This document shows positions 16,295 to 24,778 of a stretch of 40,296 nt of DNA, piece by piece (within the stretch, counting starts at the first letter, position 1; every line of letters begins with the position of its first letter). The stretch comes from an uncultured Bacilli bacterium. GTDB taxonomy: Bacteria > Bacillota_I > Bacilli_A > RF39 > UBA660. The notes beneath the pieces are model-generated. The model saw only the letters and a list, made by a program, of their open reading frames with translations. It searched no databases and was not told where the DNA came from. The stretch is from NCBI GenBank assembly GCA_944363685.1, contig CALVUV010000001.1:1-40296 (forward strand), written 5' to 3'. Made by a program: the position numbers and the translations under genes.

Positions 16295-17232
16295 ACTCTA
16301 TTCTTCCAATTACCATCTAAAAAGGAAAATAAATTATCAAAAACAATATCTGCTCTTTTCTCCATAGACTCTAAAGAAGAAAATCCCATATGAGGCGTTA
16401 AAATAACATTTTTTGCTTTTAAAAGAGGATAATCTTTATCAAGTGGTGGTTCTTTATCATAAACATCTATCGCAGCACCTCTAATAATATTATTATTTAA
16501 AGCTAAAACTAAATCATCAGTATTAACAATTGCACCTCTTGCAGTATTAATTAAAATAGCACTATTCTTCATAAGAGATAACTCATCTTTACCTATCATA
16601 CCTTTAGTATCATCTGTTAAAGGACAATGTAATGATACAATATCAGATTCTTTTAATAATTCATCTAATTCAACTTGTTCATCAATAAACTCTTCTTTTA
16701 CAATACTTCTATTATAAACAATTACTCTACATCCAAATACTTTACAAAGATAAGCAACACGTCTACCAATCTTCCCTGCTCCAATTATACCAACAGTTTT
16801 ACCACGTAATAAATTACCAACAAATCCTTCTTTAGTACCACCATTTCTAAGACTTTCTTCATTTTCTTTTATATTACGAAGTAACTCTATCATAAAACTT
16901 ATACACAATTCAGAAACAGCATCAGTCGCATAATCTGAAGCATTACTAATATCAATTCCTCTAGTTTTAGCATAACTAACAGGAATATGATCAACACCTG
17001 TAAAAGCAACATCAATATATTTTAATTTGTTAGCATTCTCTATTACTCTTCTATCAAGTGGCATATTAGCAAGCATCAAAACATCTGCATCCTTAACTCT
17101 TTCAATTTGTCTATTAATATCTGAATCTTTTTTATAAGCTATAAAAGTATGTCCCATATCTTCTAACTTATCAATATATTTTTTTATATAATCATCACTT
17201 ACATTTAATTCTTCTAATAACACTATTTTCAA
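16291..17232 (-). CDS. D-isomer-specific 2-hydroxyacid dehydrogenase
   Basis: A 313-residue NAD(P)-dependent dehydrogenase of the SerA/LdhA/VanH group. It has the Rossmann motif GIIGAGKIG, the catalytic Arg in NTARGAIV, the Glu in DVYDKEPP and the His in TPHMGF, all in the usual order. Length fits the short subgroup without an ACT domain. The likely start is TTG 17232 (MKIVLLEELN), which has GGAG about 9 nt upstream; longer readings from ATG 17241 or TTG 17247 overlap that ribosome binding site. The substrate (phosphoglycerate, 2-ketoacid or phosphonate-type) cannot be told. Confidence 0.9.
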   Translation of the reverse strand: MKIVLLEELNVSDDYIKKYIDKLEDMGHTFIAYKKDSDINRQIERVKDADVLMLANMPLDRRVIENANKLKYIDVAFTGVDHIPVSYAKTRGIDISNASDYATDAVSELCISFMIELLRNIKENEESLRNGGTKEGFVGNLLRGKTVGIIGAGKIGRRVAYLCKVFGCRVIVYNRSIVKEEFIDEQVELDELLKESDIVSLHCPLTDDTKGMIGKDELSLMKNSAILINTARGAIVNTDDLVLALNNNIIRGAAIDVYDKEPPLDKDYPLLKAKNVILTPHMGFSSLESMEKRADIVFDNLFSFLDGNWKNRV

Positions 17233-17300
17233 TCTTATCATCTCCAAACATCATACTAATTATAACATTTTTTTAAAATAAATGTATAAATTTTATTTTT

Positions 17301-17328
17301 TTGATTAGTATAATAATGTACATATAAT
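17301..17328 (+). promoter_or_regulatory. promoter of a short transcript
   Basis: TTGATT (17301-17306), a 16-nt spacer and a perfect TATAAT (17323-17328), placed just before a structured, terminator-ended segment with no ORF. Confidence 0.5.
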
Positions 17329-17333
17329 AATTA

Positions 17334-17392
17334 TGTACAACACCAGGAAGTCTTACTACTGGTCTAAAGAGCTTAAAGCTCTTTTCTTTTTT
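17334..17392 (+). ncRNA. candidate short structured RNA or leader
   Basis: A segment of about 60 nt with a 5-bp hairpin ACCAG/CTGGT (17342-17346 and 17359-17363) followed by an intrinsic terminator, AAAGAGC/GCTCTTT and a T run (17366-17392). It has a promoter in front and no ORF. It could be a small RNA or a terminating leader of the surface-protein gene at 17474. I could not match it to a known riboswitch class. Confidence 0.45.
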
Positions 17393-17473
17393 AAATTTCT
17401 CTCATAATTAGACAAATTTCATGCATATTTTAACTTAATATAACAGAAACTAATACTGGAAAGGAGGGAAATA

Positions 17474-18223
17474 ATGAAGAAAATCAGTAAATTTCTATTA
17501 CTATTCATTTTAACTATTACATTAAGTGCTACTTTAAATGTCAATGCTGCAACTAGTAAAACAGTAAATAACCAAGCTGAACTAAAAGAAGCTCTAAATG
17601 ATAGTAACATCTCAACTATTATTCTTGGAAGTAACATTGAAACAACAGAAAAGATTAATATAATGAGAGATGTTACTATTGATGGTAATAATAAAACAAT
17701 TAAGTACGTAGGAACATTTGGATCAAGTAGTAGTAATGATAATACTGTTTGGGGAGGAATTTATGTATTACAAGTTTATAAGAGTAATGTTACTTTAAAA
17801 AACATTAAACTAACTGGTGGTAATGCAGGACTTCTTATAAACGGTGGAAATGCTACTTTTGTAGGTAAAATTGATGTTTCTGGCAATGGATTTGGTGGTA
17901 TTGAATTAGGTAAAGGTAGCGGAGTTACAACTCCACCTAAACTAACAATAAGTGATAATGCAGAAATTATTAATACAACTGAAAAAGCTGATGCCCCTAC
18001 TTTATGGGTACCTGCAGATACAACTGATGCTGTTATAAAAATCGGTAATACTGAATTCGAATTAAATTCAGGAGAAGAACTAACTCTTGATGAAATAAAC
18101 AAACTTGAAGAATCTATTGAAAACCCAGAAACAAGTGATTCACTTATCTTAAACATATTATTCTTATCAATATTTGCTATTCTATCAAGTTATGCATTTA
18201 ATAAAATATTAAACAAAGAATAA
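17474..18223 (+). CDS. secreted beta-helix protein with NPETSD sorting signal
   Basis: A 249-residue surface protein. Residues 1-26 form a signal peptide (MKK, hydrophobic core, cleavage after NVNAA or so). Residues 35-190 look like a right-handed parallel beta-helix of the pectate-lyase type, with repeated turns such as VTIDGNN, VTLKNIKLTGG and LTISDNAEI. The end has NPETSD, a hydrophobic helix and a short Lys/Glu tail, which is a sortase sorting signal of the NPxTx type used by class B sortases. A class B sortase gene converges on it 10 nt away, so it is the likely substrate. The ribosome binding site GGAAAGGAGGG is very strong. Confidence 0.85.
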   Translation: MKKISKFLLLFILTITLSATLNVNAATSKTVNNQAELKEALNDSNISTIILGSNIETTEKINIMRDVTIDGNNKTIKYVGTFGSSSSNDNTVWGGIYVLQVYKSNVTLKNIKLTGGNAGLLINGGNATFVGKIDVSGNGFGGIELGKGSGVTTPPKLTISDNAEIINTTEKADAPTLWVPADTTDAVIKIGNTEFELNSGEELTLDEINKLEESIENPETSDSLILNILFLSIFAILSSYAFNKILNKE

Positions 18224-18256
18224 AAGAGAAACTTAGCTAGTTTCTTCTTTTTTTAA
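18222..18256. terminator. bidirectional terminator between surface protein and sortase
   Basis: GAAACT pairs with AGTTTC around TAGCT, with A/T runs on both sides, so it can stop both converging transcripts. It overlaps the 3' ends of both genes. Confidence 0.7.
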
Positions 18257-18928
18257 CATCTTCGCATGTACTACTACTCTTTTACCAAAATTATTTTTAC
18301 AAGTAGAAAGAGTTAATATTTTATCACTTGTACTTACATTAGTACTAAAATTATAAATACTTCTTTTCATAACAGTCTCTAAAAACTCTTTAAAATACTT
18401 ATTATCACTAAAATATGTTTTAATATAATAACTTTCTTTATCAATAGTATAAACACTAAATATCTTAAATACCATTATCTTATCAGGAGTAGTAACTTCT
18501 ATATAATGATTATCTTCATTGCTTAACCAATCACTATCTAATAAATTATTTAAACTACCAAACATACTATTATCAAGTCTCCCGTGTCCATAAATAATAT
18601 TATTACGAGATAAATTCTCTAAATCATTACGATAATCTAAAAAAATAGAACCTATCTCATTTTCTTTTTTGTCATAGGAATGATTTAAATAAAAAGTATT
18701 ATCACTACCCTTTACAATTGGATAACTCACATTAGTATTATTTACCTTTATATAACCAACTATATCAGAATTTATTTTTAATAACTCATCAAAATTATAG
18801 TTTTCAATCCTTTCTTTAAATTCCAAATCTTTTTTATAACTATCTAAATAACTAGTAACATTATAACTAAGAATTAAAAGAATAATAGATGAGATTATTA
18901 AAACTAAATACCATTTTCTTTTTTTCAA
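18233..18928 (-). CDS. srtB: class B sortase
   Basis: A transpeptidase of about 231 residues, anchored by an N-terminal membrane helix (about 6-25). Catalytic marks: His in IIYGHGRLDNSMFG, Cys in TLSTCKNN, and Arg eight residues on in GKRVVVHAK. The spacing and the long helix-bearing insert before TLSTC fit class B. These enzymes cleave NPxT-type motifs and attach the protein to peptidoglycan. GTG 18937 is possible, but TTG 18928 lies 5 nt after a GAGGTGA site and fits better. It converges on a gene with an NPETSD signal, a dedicated enzyme-substrate pair. Confidence 0.9.
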   Translation of the reverse strand: MKKRKWYLVLIISSIILLILSYNVTSYLDSYKKDLEFKERIENYNFDELLKINSDIVGYIKVNNTNVSYPIVKGSDNTFYLNHSYDKKENEIGSIFLDYRNDLENLSRNNIIYGHGRLDNSMFGSLNNLLDSDWLSNEDNHYIEVTTPDKIMVFKIFSVYTIDKESYYIKTYFSDNKYFKEFLETVMKRSIYNFSTNVSTSDKILTLSTCKNNFGKRVVVHAKMLKKEETS

Positions 18929-19064
18929 AAAAATCACCTCAATAATATTATTTTCAAAAAAATGTCATATTATGTAAATGATTAAATATTTTTATTATTT
19001 GCTTTTATAAAATAATTTTTTAAGATATAATTTAATTATAATAATATTGGTGAGGAGTGAATTT

Positions 19065-20354
19065 ATGAATAAGAAAAAAGCAATCGCCACTATAACAATA
19101 ATTATAGCGGTAGGTTTATTAGTAGCAGGAGGTATATTAATTTATCAAAATTATTCTAACAAAAACAGGATAATAACTTCATTTAATGAATTAAAAACAG
19201 CTTTAGAAGAAACACTTAATCTTAATAAAGAAGATGAATCTACAAGTATAAAACAGACTGTAACTGGTTCTACTACCTTTAACATTAATACAATGCTTGG
19301 AAACAGTGAAGATGGAACTGATGTCATAATTAACAATTTGAATAGTAGTATTTTCAATTATGAATATCGTCTTGATACTGAATCAAAAAGAATGTATTTA
19401 GATGGTTCTCTACTATTAAATAATATAGAAATGTTAGGAATTAATTTCTATCAAGCAGAAGATATCAGTTATGTATTTTTAAGAAATATCTTTGATAAAT
19501 ATATTGTTATTGAAGATAGTGATATTTTTAGTTATTTAGAAGAGAATAAAACAACTAAAGAAGACATTAATTATATTTATGATAAAATAATAGAAAGCCT
19601 TGGTAATAACGTTACAACTGATGATATAAAAGTTACTAGTGTTGATGGTAAAAAGAAAATAAGTCTAGAATTAAATGAAAAAAGACTTAATGAAATTAGT
19701 AAGGTTATTATAGATGATTTAAAGAAAGATAATAAAGCAAAAGAAATACTTGGAGAAAACTTAGATAATCTTGATACTTCTACTGAAACAACTAAAAATA
19801 ACAACAACAACAATTATATAAGTTATAGTATTTATCTTGATAAAGGAAATATTACAACATATGAATTTGGTTTAAACAATGATGACACTAATTACAATAT
19901 AGAATTTAATAATGGTAATGAAAAAAGTATTATTATTAAAGAAAACGATGTAGAAGCTCTAAAGGGTATTATAAGAAAAAACAATGATAATACAACTATT
20001 GAATTAAGTAGTGATAACATTAATCTAGGTACCATCACAATTAATGATAACAATATTAATATAAATATTATTTTAGATGAAGAGACTAACACAATTATTA
20101 CTGCAGATATTACTAGTAGTACTACTGATAATAATATAATTACAAACTTTAATATGGCACTTTCTAGTAATGGAAGTAACATAGATATAATAAAAGTTAC
20201 TGATACTAAACAAATAATTGAAAATACAGCAGACTTTTCTAATATTAATCCTACTAATAACATTGATATTAATAGTTTAACAGAAGAAGATTTAACAACT
20301 ATAGAAAATAATTTAACAACTATTCTATATAACTTTATGGGATTTGCAATGTAA
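19065..20354 (+). CDS. membrane-anchored extracellular protein of unknown function
   Basis: A 429-residue protein with a Lys-rich start, one hydrophobic helix (about residues 8-28) and a long hydrophilic, Asn/Thr/Asp-rich extracellular part. This part has several beta-strand-like repeats (segments of the type TTIELSSDNINLGTITIND) and a KNNNNNN spacer near 250. No cleavage motif follows the helix, so it is probably an uncleaved anchor. ATG 19065 has GAGGAG 7 nt upstream; an earlier TTG is not needed. It is not recognised and is closed by a terminator. It belongs to the local cluster of surface genes. Confidence 0.82.
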   Translation: MNKKKAIATITIIIAVGLLVAGGILIYQNYSNKNRIITSFNELKTALEETLNLNKEDESTSIKQTVTGSTTFNINTMLGNSEDGTDVIINNLNSSIFNYEYRLDTESKRMYLDGSLLLNNIEMLGINFYQAEDISYVFLRNIFDKYIVIEDSDIFSYLEENKTTKEDINYIYDKIIESLGNNVTTDDIKVTSVDGKKKISLELNEKRLNEISKVIIDDLKKDNKAKEILGENLDNLDTSTETTKNNNNNNYISYSIYLDKGNITTYEFGLNNDDTNYNIEFNNGNEKSIIIKENDVEALKGIIRKNNDNTTIELSSDNINLGTITINDNNININIILDEETNTIITADITSSTTDNNIITNFNMALSSNGSNIDIIKVTDTKQIIENTADFSNINPTNNIDINSLTEEDLTTIENNLTTILYNFMGFAM

Positions 20355-20356
20355 AA

Positions 20357-20380
20357 AGAAGCGAAATGCTTCTTTTTTAT
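20357..20380. terminator. intrinsic terminator
   Basis: GAAGC/GCTTC hairpin with A runs before and T runs after. It ends the gene at 19065-20354 and could also stop leftward transcripts from tRNA-Arg. Confidence 0.75.
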
Positions 20381-20466
20381 CTATAAGGAATACTCTAGCC
20401 AATAACCCATTTCTTAACTTAATTAATACATCTTTAATATTCATACTAATTCTCCTAAATAATTAA

Positions 20467-20543
20467 TGGTGTCCACGACAGGAATCGAACCTGTGACCTC
20501 TTCCTTCGGAGGGAAACGCTCTATCCTACTGAGCTACGTGAAC
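20467..20543 (-). tRNA. tRNA-Arg(CCG)
   Basis: A 77-nt cloverleaf on the minus strand: acceptor GTTCACG/CGTGGAC, D arm with AGTAGGATA loop, anticodon stem TTTCC/GGAAG with loop CTCCGAA (anticodon CCG), T arm CAGG with TTCGATT loop, and an encoded CCA. It reads the codon CGG, which is rare in such AT-rich DNA. Confidence 0.93.
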
Positions 20544-20587
20544 ATAACTAAATTATAACACATTTTACAATTATTAACACTTACAAT

Positions 20588-20617
20588 TTGACAAAATAAT
20601 AAAAATGAACATAAACT
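20588..20617 (+). promoter_or_regulatory. promoter of glmS
   Basis: A perfect TTGACA (20588-20593) with TAAACT (20612-20617) at an 18-nt spacing, about 40 nt before the ribozyme cleavage site. Confidence 0.5.
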
Positions 20618-20650
20618 AATATTAAGGATAAATTAAATGGAGGTAATAAT

Positions 20651-20740
20651 TTATCTTAGCGCCAGAACCATTTTGGTTGACGAGGTTGATAGTTATCGAA
20701 TCTTCGGCGGATGCTATCACGGTTACTAGTCGTTAGATAT
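20651..20740 (+). ncRNA. glmS ribozyme-riboswitch
   Basis: The segment contains the conserved strings of the glmS ribozyme in order: AGCGCCAGAACC at the cleavage site (cut expected between A20658 and G20659), GGTTGACGAGG, ATCGAATCTTCGGCGGATG and CGGTTACTAG. The RNA binds glucosamine-6-phosphate and cleaves itself, which lowers glmS expression when the product is plentiful. It lies 60-140 nt before the glmS start. The P1 loop is very short here (CATT between AGAACC and GGTT). Confidence 0.95.
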
Positions 20741-20799
20741 ATGTTAAAAAATAAAATCAATATTATAACAAAGCATATATCAAAGTAGAAGGAGAAGTT

Positions 20800-22599
20800 A
20801 TGTGTGGAATCGTTGGGGCCATTTCTAAAGATAGAAATATATTGCCCATTTTAATAACCGGATTAAAAAATCTTGAATATAGAGGTTATGACTCAGCAGG
20901 AGTTGCCTATCTTAAAAATAATAAAATTAATATTATAAAAACTAGAGGTAAAGTTAATAAACTTGAAAATAAATTAAATAAAAATGAAATAAGTAATATA
21001 GGTATCGCTCATACTAGATGGGCCACTCATGGTAAAGCAACTAGCAATAATGCTCATCCTCATAGATATAAACATATCACTATTGTTCATAATGGAATAA
21101 TAGAAAACTATGAAGAAATGAAAAATACTCTCTTAAAAGAAAAATATAGTTTTAAAACAGATACTGATACAGAAATAGCCGCTGGATTATTAAATTACTA
21201 TTATGAAAAATTTAATGATATTAATAAAGTTATAAAAGAATTTATGAATAAAGTCATAGGTAGTTATGCAATTGTTATCATGATAGATAATGATGTAGAT
21301 AATCTCTATTGTTTAAAAAAAGAAAGTCCTATTGTTATAGGTATTAATGATAATATTAATATAATCGCTAGTGATATAAGAGCTATTACAAAATATACAG
21401 ATAAATATTATACATTAAATGATTATGAATATGCTAAAGTAAATATTAATGATATTATTATTTATGATAAAGATAACAATATTATAAAAAAAGATATAAA
21501 AGAATATAAAGAAGAGAATAACAATAACTCTAAAGGTCATTATAAACATTATATGTTAAAAGAAATAATGGAACAAAAAGAAACAATCTATAATACTGTT
21601 AAACCTTATATAAATAGTATAGGATCTTTATTAAAATTACCTGATTTAACTAAATATAAAGAAATATCTATTGTTGGTTGCGGTACTGCATATCACGCCG
21701 GTTTAGTTGCAAAATATCTTTTTGAAGAATTAACTAATACAAGATGTAATGTCTATTTAGCAAGTGAATATAGATATCAAAATAACTTTCTATCTAAAGA
21801 TACTTTAACCATCTTTATTTCTCAATCAGGAGAAACTGCAGATACTATATCAGCTTTAAAATTAGTTAAGAGTAAAAACTACCCTACTCTTGGAATAATA
21901 AACGTTAAAGAAACTACCATCTCTTCTTTAGTAGATACTTGTCTATATACAAAAGCAGGTAATGAAATAGCAGTTGCATCTACTAAAGCATATACCGCTC
22001 AAATTAGTATTCTATCATTACTTGTTTTAGTAACTGGATATAGAAATAAGACTATTAATGAAAATAAAGTTTTAGAAGTATTAAATGAATTTAAAGATAT
22101 AGATAATTTAGTAACTCCCCTATTAAATAAAAAGAATACATACTTATCAATCGCCAAAAAAATATATAAAGAAAAAGACATTTTCTATATAGGTAGAGGT
22201 TTAGACTATTATCTTAGTATGGAAGGAGCTTTAAAATTAAAAGAAATATCTTATATTCATAGTGAATCATATGCAGCAGGAGAATTAAAACACGGTACTA
22301 TTTCATTAATAGAAAAAAATACTAAAGTATTATCTAGCGCTACTAATACTAAGCTAAACTCTAAAACTATTAGTAATTTAAAAGAAGTATTAGCACGAGG
22401 AGCAGATATTTATTTAATAACTGATGAAAACTATAAAGATGATACTTTTACTATTATAAATATACCTAAAGCAAGTTATTTCATTAAACCTATATTAGTT
22501 ATTATTCCATATCAATTGATCGCTTATTATACTGCATTATTAAAAGGAACAAATATAGATAAACCAAAGAATTTAGCAAAATCTGTAACAGTAGAATAA
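20800..22599 (+). CDS. glmS: glutamine-fructose-6-phosphate aminotransferase (isomerising)
   Basis: A 599-residue GlmS that makes glucosamine-6-phosphate from fructose-6-phosphate and glutamine, the entry to peptidoglycan and surface-sugar synthesis. The glutaminase domain begins with the catalytic Cys2 (MCGIVGAIS) and has RGYDSAG and HTRWATHG. Two SIS domains follow, with SQSGETADT and the C-terminal KNLAKSVTVE, which is the expected end of the family. GAAGGAGAAG ribosome binding site. Regulated by the ribozyme directly upstream. Confidence 0.98.
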   Translation: MCGIVGAISKDRNILPILITGLKNLEYRGYDSAGVAYLKNNKINIIKTRGKVNKLENKLNKNEISNIGIAHTRWATHGKATSNNAHPHRYKHITIVHNGIIENYEEMKNTLLKEKYSFKTDTDTEIAAGLLNYYYEKFNDINKVIKEFMNKVIGSYAIVIMIDNDVDNLYCLKKESPIVIGINDNINIIASDIRAITKYTDKYYTLNDYEYAKVNINDIIIYDKDNNIIKKDIKEYKEENNNNSKGHYKHYMLKEIMEQKETIYNTVKPYINSIGSLLKLPDLTKYKEISIVGCGTAYHAGLVAKYLFEELTNTRCNVYLASEYRYQNNFLSKDTLTIFISQSGETADTISALKLVKSKNYPTLGIINVKETTISSLVDTCLYTKAGNEIAVASTKAYTAQISILSLLVLVTGYRNKTINENKVLEVLNEFKDIDNLVTPLLNKKNTYLSIAKKIYKEKDIFYIGRGLDYYLSMEGALKLKEISYIHSESYAAGELKHGTISLIEKNTKVLSSATNTKLNSKTISNLKEVLARGADIYLITDENYKDDTFTIINIPKASYFIKPILVIIPYQLIAYYTALLKGTNIDKPKNLAKSVTVE

Positions 22600-22627
22600 A
22601 TATGTTATAATATCACTAGGTGGTAAT

Positions 22628-23329
22628 ATGGAGTATTTTACTATAGATAATAGAAAAATAATTATAGATGATAGCATTTTAAGTAATTATATAAATAGTG
22701 GTGAATATGGAGATATCTATAGATATAATGAAAATCAATGTATAAAAATATATAAAAACAAAGAGTTTAAAGTTAAATATTTTCTAACAACATACCTTTT
22801 TAACTATTTAAAAGAAATAGAAAGTGAAAACTTAGTAGCTATAGATGAATTATTATATGAAAATAATAAAAATAGATTTCAAGCAGACGCTTACATAATG
22901 GAATATTATAAAGCAATCTATCAAAATATATTATTAATACCAAGTGACTATTTAATAGAAAATATAGAAAATCTTTTAATATTAAGTAAAGAACTTAGTA
23001 AAAGATATATTATTCTTGATGATTTAAAAAAAGATAATACTATTTTTACCAAAGATAAAATAGTACTAATAGATAATGAACACTATATATTAAATAGAAA
23101 TATAAGTCAAAGAGAAATATTTCATACCAATAATTCAAATATTTCCTGTCTATTTAATCAGATGTTACTAAAAGAATTAAGAAAATACTACAATAGTCAA
23201 ACAAGTGCTATCTATACTGATAAATTATTTCCAGTAACAACAAGAAGTACTACAATAGTTAATACTCTAACTAAACGATTAAATAGATATAAAAGACCAA
23301 TGGATTACATAAATGATAATAGAATTTAA
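22628..23329 (+). CDS. small protein-kinase-like protein
   Basis: A 233-residue protein with the layout of a minimal protein-kinase-like fold: a Gly-containing loop SGEYGDIYRY (about 26-35), a Lys in CIKIYK, a catalytic-loop-like DDLKKDN (about 134-140) and a DFG-like position IDNEH (about 151). Length is well under that of full Ser/Thr kinases, so it is a small or atypical member (kinase-like or phosphotransferase), and activity is not assured. It starts 28 nt after glmS and is very likely in the same transcript, hence under ribozyme control. Its target is unknown. Confidence 0.7.
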   Translation: MEYFTIDNRKIIIDDSILSNYINSGEYGDIYRYNENQCIKIYKNKEFKVKYFLTTYLFNYLKEIESENLVAIDELLYENNKNRFQADAYIMEYYKAIYQNILLIPSDYLIENIENLLILSKELSKRYIILDDLKKDNTIFTKDKIVLIDNEHYILNRNISQREIFHTNNSNISCLFNQMLLKELRKYYNSQTSAIYTDKLFPVTTRSTTIVNTLTKRLNRYKRPMDYINDNRI

Positions 23330-23357
23330 AAAAAGATATTGCCAAATATCTTTTTTC
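23330..23357 (+). terminator. intrinsic terminator
   Basis: AAAAAAGATATT pairs with AATATCTTTTTT around GCCA (about 10-12 bp). It closes the glmS transcript. Confidence 0.8.
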
Positions 23358-23382
23358 ATGTTATTATTGATATGTCAGTTTT

Positions 23383-23459
23383 GGCGAGATAGCTCAGTTG
23401 GCTAGAGCGCTCGGTTCATACCCGAAAGGTCGAGGGTTCGAATCCCCCTCTCGCTACCA
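23383..23459 (+). tRNA. tRNA-Met(CAT), elongator type
   Basis: A 77-nt cloverleaf: acceptor GGCGAGA/TCTCGCT (a G1-T72 pair at the end), D arm GCTC/GAGC, anticodon loop TTCATAC (CAT), T arm GAGGG/CCCCC-type with TTCGAAT loop, encoded CCA. The G1-T72 end and the CGGTTCATACCCG stem-loop match the Bacillus elongator Met tRNA. A CAT-bearing tRNA-Ile2 cannot be fully excluded by eye. Confidence 0.9.
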
Positions 23460-23470
23460 TTAAGATATTT

Positions 23471-23495
23471 AAAACAACCATTTAGGTTGTTTTTA
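23471..23495. terminator. terminator between tRNA-Met and the GDPD gene
   Basis: AAAACAACC pairs with GGTTGTTTT, followed by T. The A run on the other side lets it serve the leftward GDPD operon as well. Confidence 0.75.
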
Positions 23496-24188
23496 TTATT
23501 TAATAATTCCTTTCTCTTCACATATCAAATTATTACTATATTTTTTATACTTAATAAATTCATCTTTAGTCTTTATAGTCCAAATAAATAACTCTTTATT
23601 TGTTTTCTCTTTTACTTTAAATACTAACTCCATTGGACTAGAAACAAAATCACAATACTTTCTTTTAATTAAATAATTATATATATAACAATTATAAAAA
23701 TATCTCTTTAACCCATTATAACTATTAGTAAGTAAAATACCTATATCATACCTAGAAAGACTACTTAAACTAATTCTTCTAATTACTAAAGGATTAAAAC
23801 TCTGTAATAACACCTTACCATTATAATCTAATAATAATTTATTTAATTCTTTTAAAGACATAATTGAAAACAACTCTTTAATCTCTATTAATAGAATACA
23901 TCTACCACTAACTAAATTTAATACATCTTCTAATAAAGGAATAGTATCATCAGTACCTAATAATTTAATACTCTTCAACTCTTCATAATTAGTATCTCTA
24001 ACTAACTTATTAACCCCTGTAAGACGCTTTAAATTATCATCATGAAAGACAATAATCTTTTTATCTTTAGTTAATCTAATATCAAATTCTATATTAAGAT
24101 TATCTTTTAAAGCTCTCTTAAAAGCTGGAATAGTATTTTCTACTATTTTTTTATTATCAAATAATCCTCTATGAGCATATATATTCAT
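23496..24188 (-). CDS. glycerophosphodiester phosphodiesterase
   Basis: A 230-residue GDPD-family enzyme (UgpQ-like) that splits glycerophosphodiesters into glycerol-3-phosphate and an alcohol. It has the HRG and ENT signature near the N-terminus, the E-x-D metal pair in IEFDIRLTKD, and the second catalytic His in VFHDDNLKRLTG. The C-terminus has the usual WTIKTKDEF segment. No signal peptide, so it is cytoplasmic. It is the last gene of a four-gene minus-strand run, directly after the pentapeptide gene. Confidence 0.92.
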   Translation of the reverse strand: MNIYAHRGLFDNKKIVENTIPAFKRALKDNLNIEFDIRLTKDKKIIVFHDDNLKRLTGVNKLVRDTNYEELKSIKLLGTDDTIPLLEDVLNLVSGRCILLIEIKELFSIMSLKELNKLLLDYNGKVLLQSFNPLVIRRISLSSLSRYDIGILLTNSYNGLKRYFYNCYIYNYLIKRKYCDFVSSPMELVFKVKEKTNKELFIWTIKTKDEFIKYKKYSNNLICEEKGIIK

Positions 24189-24776
24189 CTAACCATCCTC
24201 TTCTATTTTAATCCCTAACAAAAGACTTAAATCTAAGGCCCCTCTAATATTAACAATAACTCCTCTTAAATCTTCTAAAGATACTTTAATATTATTAATA
24301 TTACATGTATTTAACTTTATTTTATCTAATGAAGTATGTAAAATTTCAACTTCTTCTAAATTACAATAATTAAATTCTATTTTCTTAAATTTAACTTCAT
24401 TAAAACTAGCATTCTTTAGTGAACAATTATTAAACTTAAAATTATTAAATTTAACTAAAGAAAAATTACTATAATCCAAATTAGAATCACTAATAATAGA
24501 CTCTATAAGTATACTACCACTAAAATCTATTCCTAATAAATTACAATTAATAAATGTCAATCCCCTTATTCCATTATTACTAAAATTAGCATTACGAAAA
24601 TCACAATTTTTAAACTTACAATCTTTAAAATCTATTTTCTCTAAATCACAATTACTAAAATCAATATTAGTAAAAGAACAATCTCTAAAAGTTAAATAAT
24701 AAGAAGTATTAGAAAACTTATCATCAAAATATTCTTTATTATAAAATGTCTCATCATCAACAAATTCATTAAACAT
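24189..24776 (-). CDS. pentapeptide-repeat protein
   Basis: A 195-residue protein made almost entirely of pentapeptide repeats of the A(D/N)LXX type, with F/L at the central position every five residues (NIDFSNCDLEKIDFKDC and so on). It should fold as a right-handed quadrilateral beta-helix. Some members (Qnr, MfpA) mimic DNA and bind gyrase, but most have unknown roles and nothing here tells them apart. It lies between GDPD and the coiled-coil gene with almost no spacing (2 nt upstream), so it is co-transcribed. Confidence 0.9.
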   Translation of the reverse strand: MFNEFVDDETFYNKEYFDDKFSNTSYYLTFRDCSFTNIDFSNCDLEKIDFKDCKFKNCDFRNANFSNNGIRGLTFINCNLLGIDFSGSILIESIISDSNLDYSNFSLVKFNNFKFNNCSLKNASFNEVKFKKIEFNYCNLEEVEILHTSLDKIKLNTCNINNIKVSLEDLRGVIVNIRGALDLSLLLGIKIEEDG

Positions 24777-24778
24777 AA

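Noticed and set aside
20325..20444. 39-codon minus-strand ORF downstream of tRNA-Arg with a GGAG site
   Set aside because: It runs through a terminator hairpin and into the opposite gene's 3' end, with no recognisable sequence; treated as chance.
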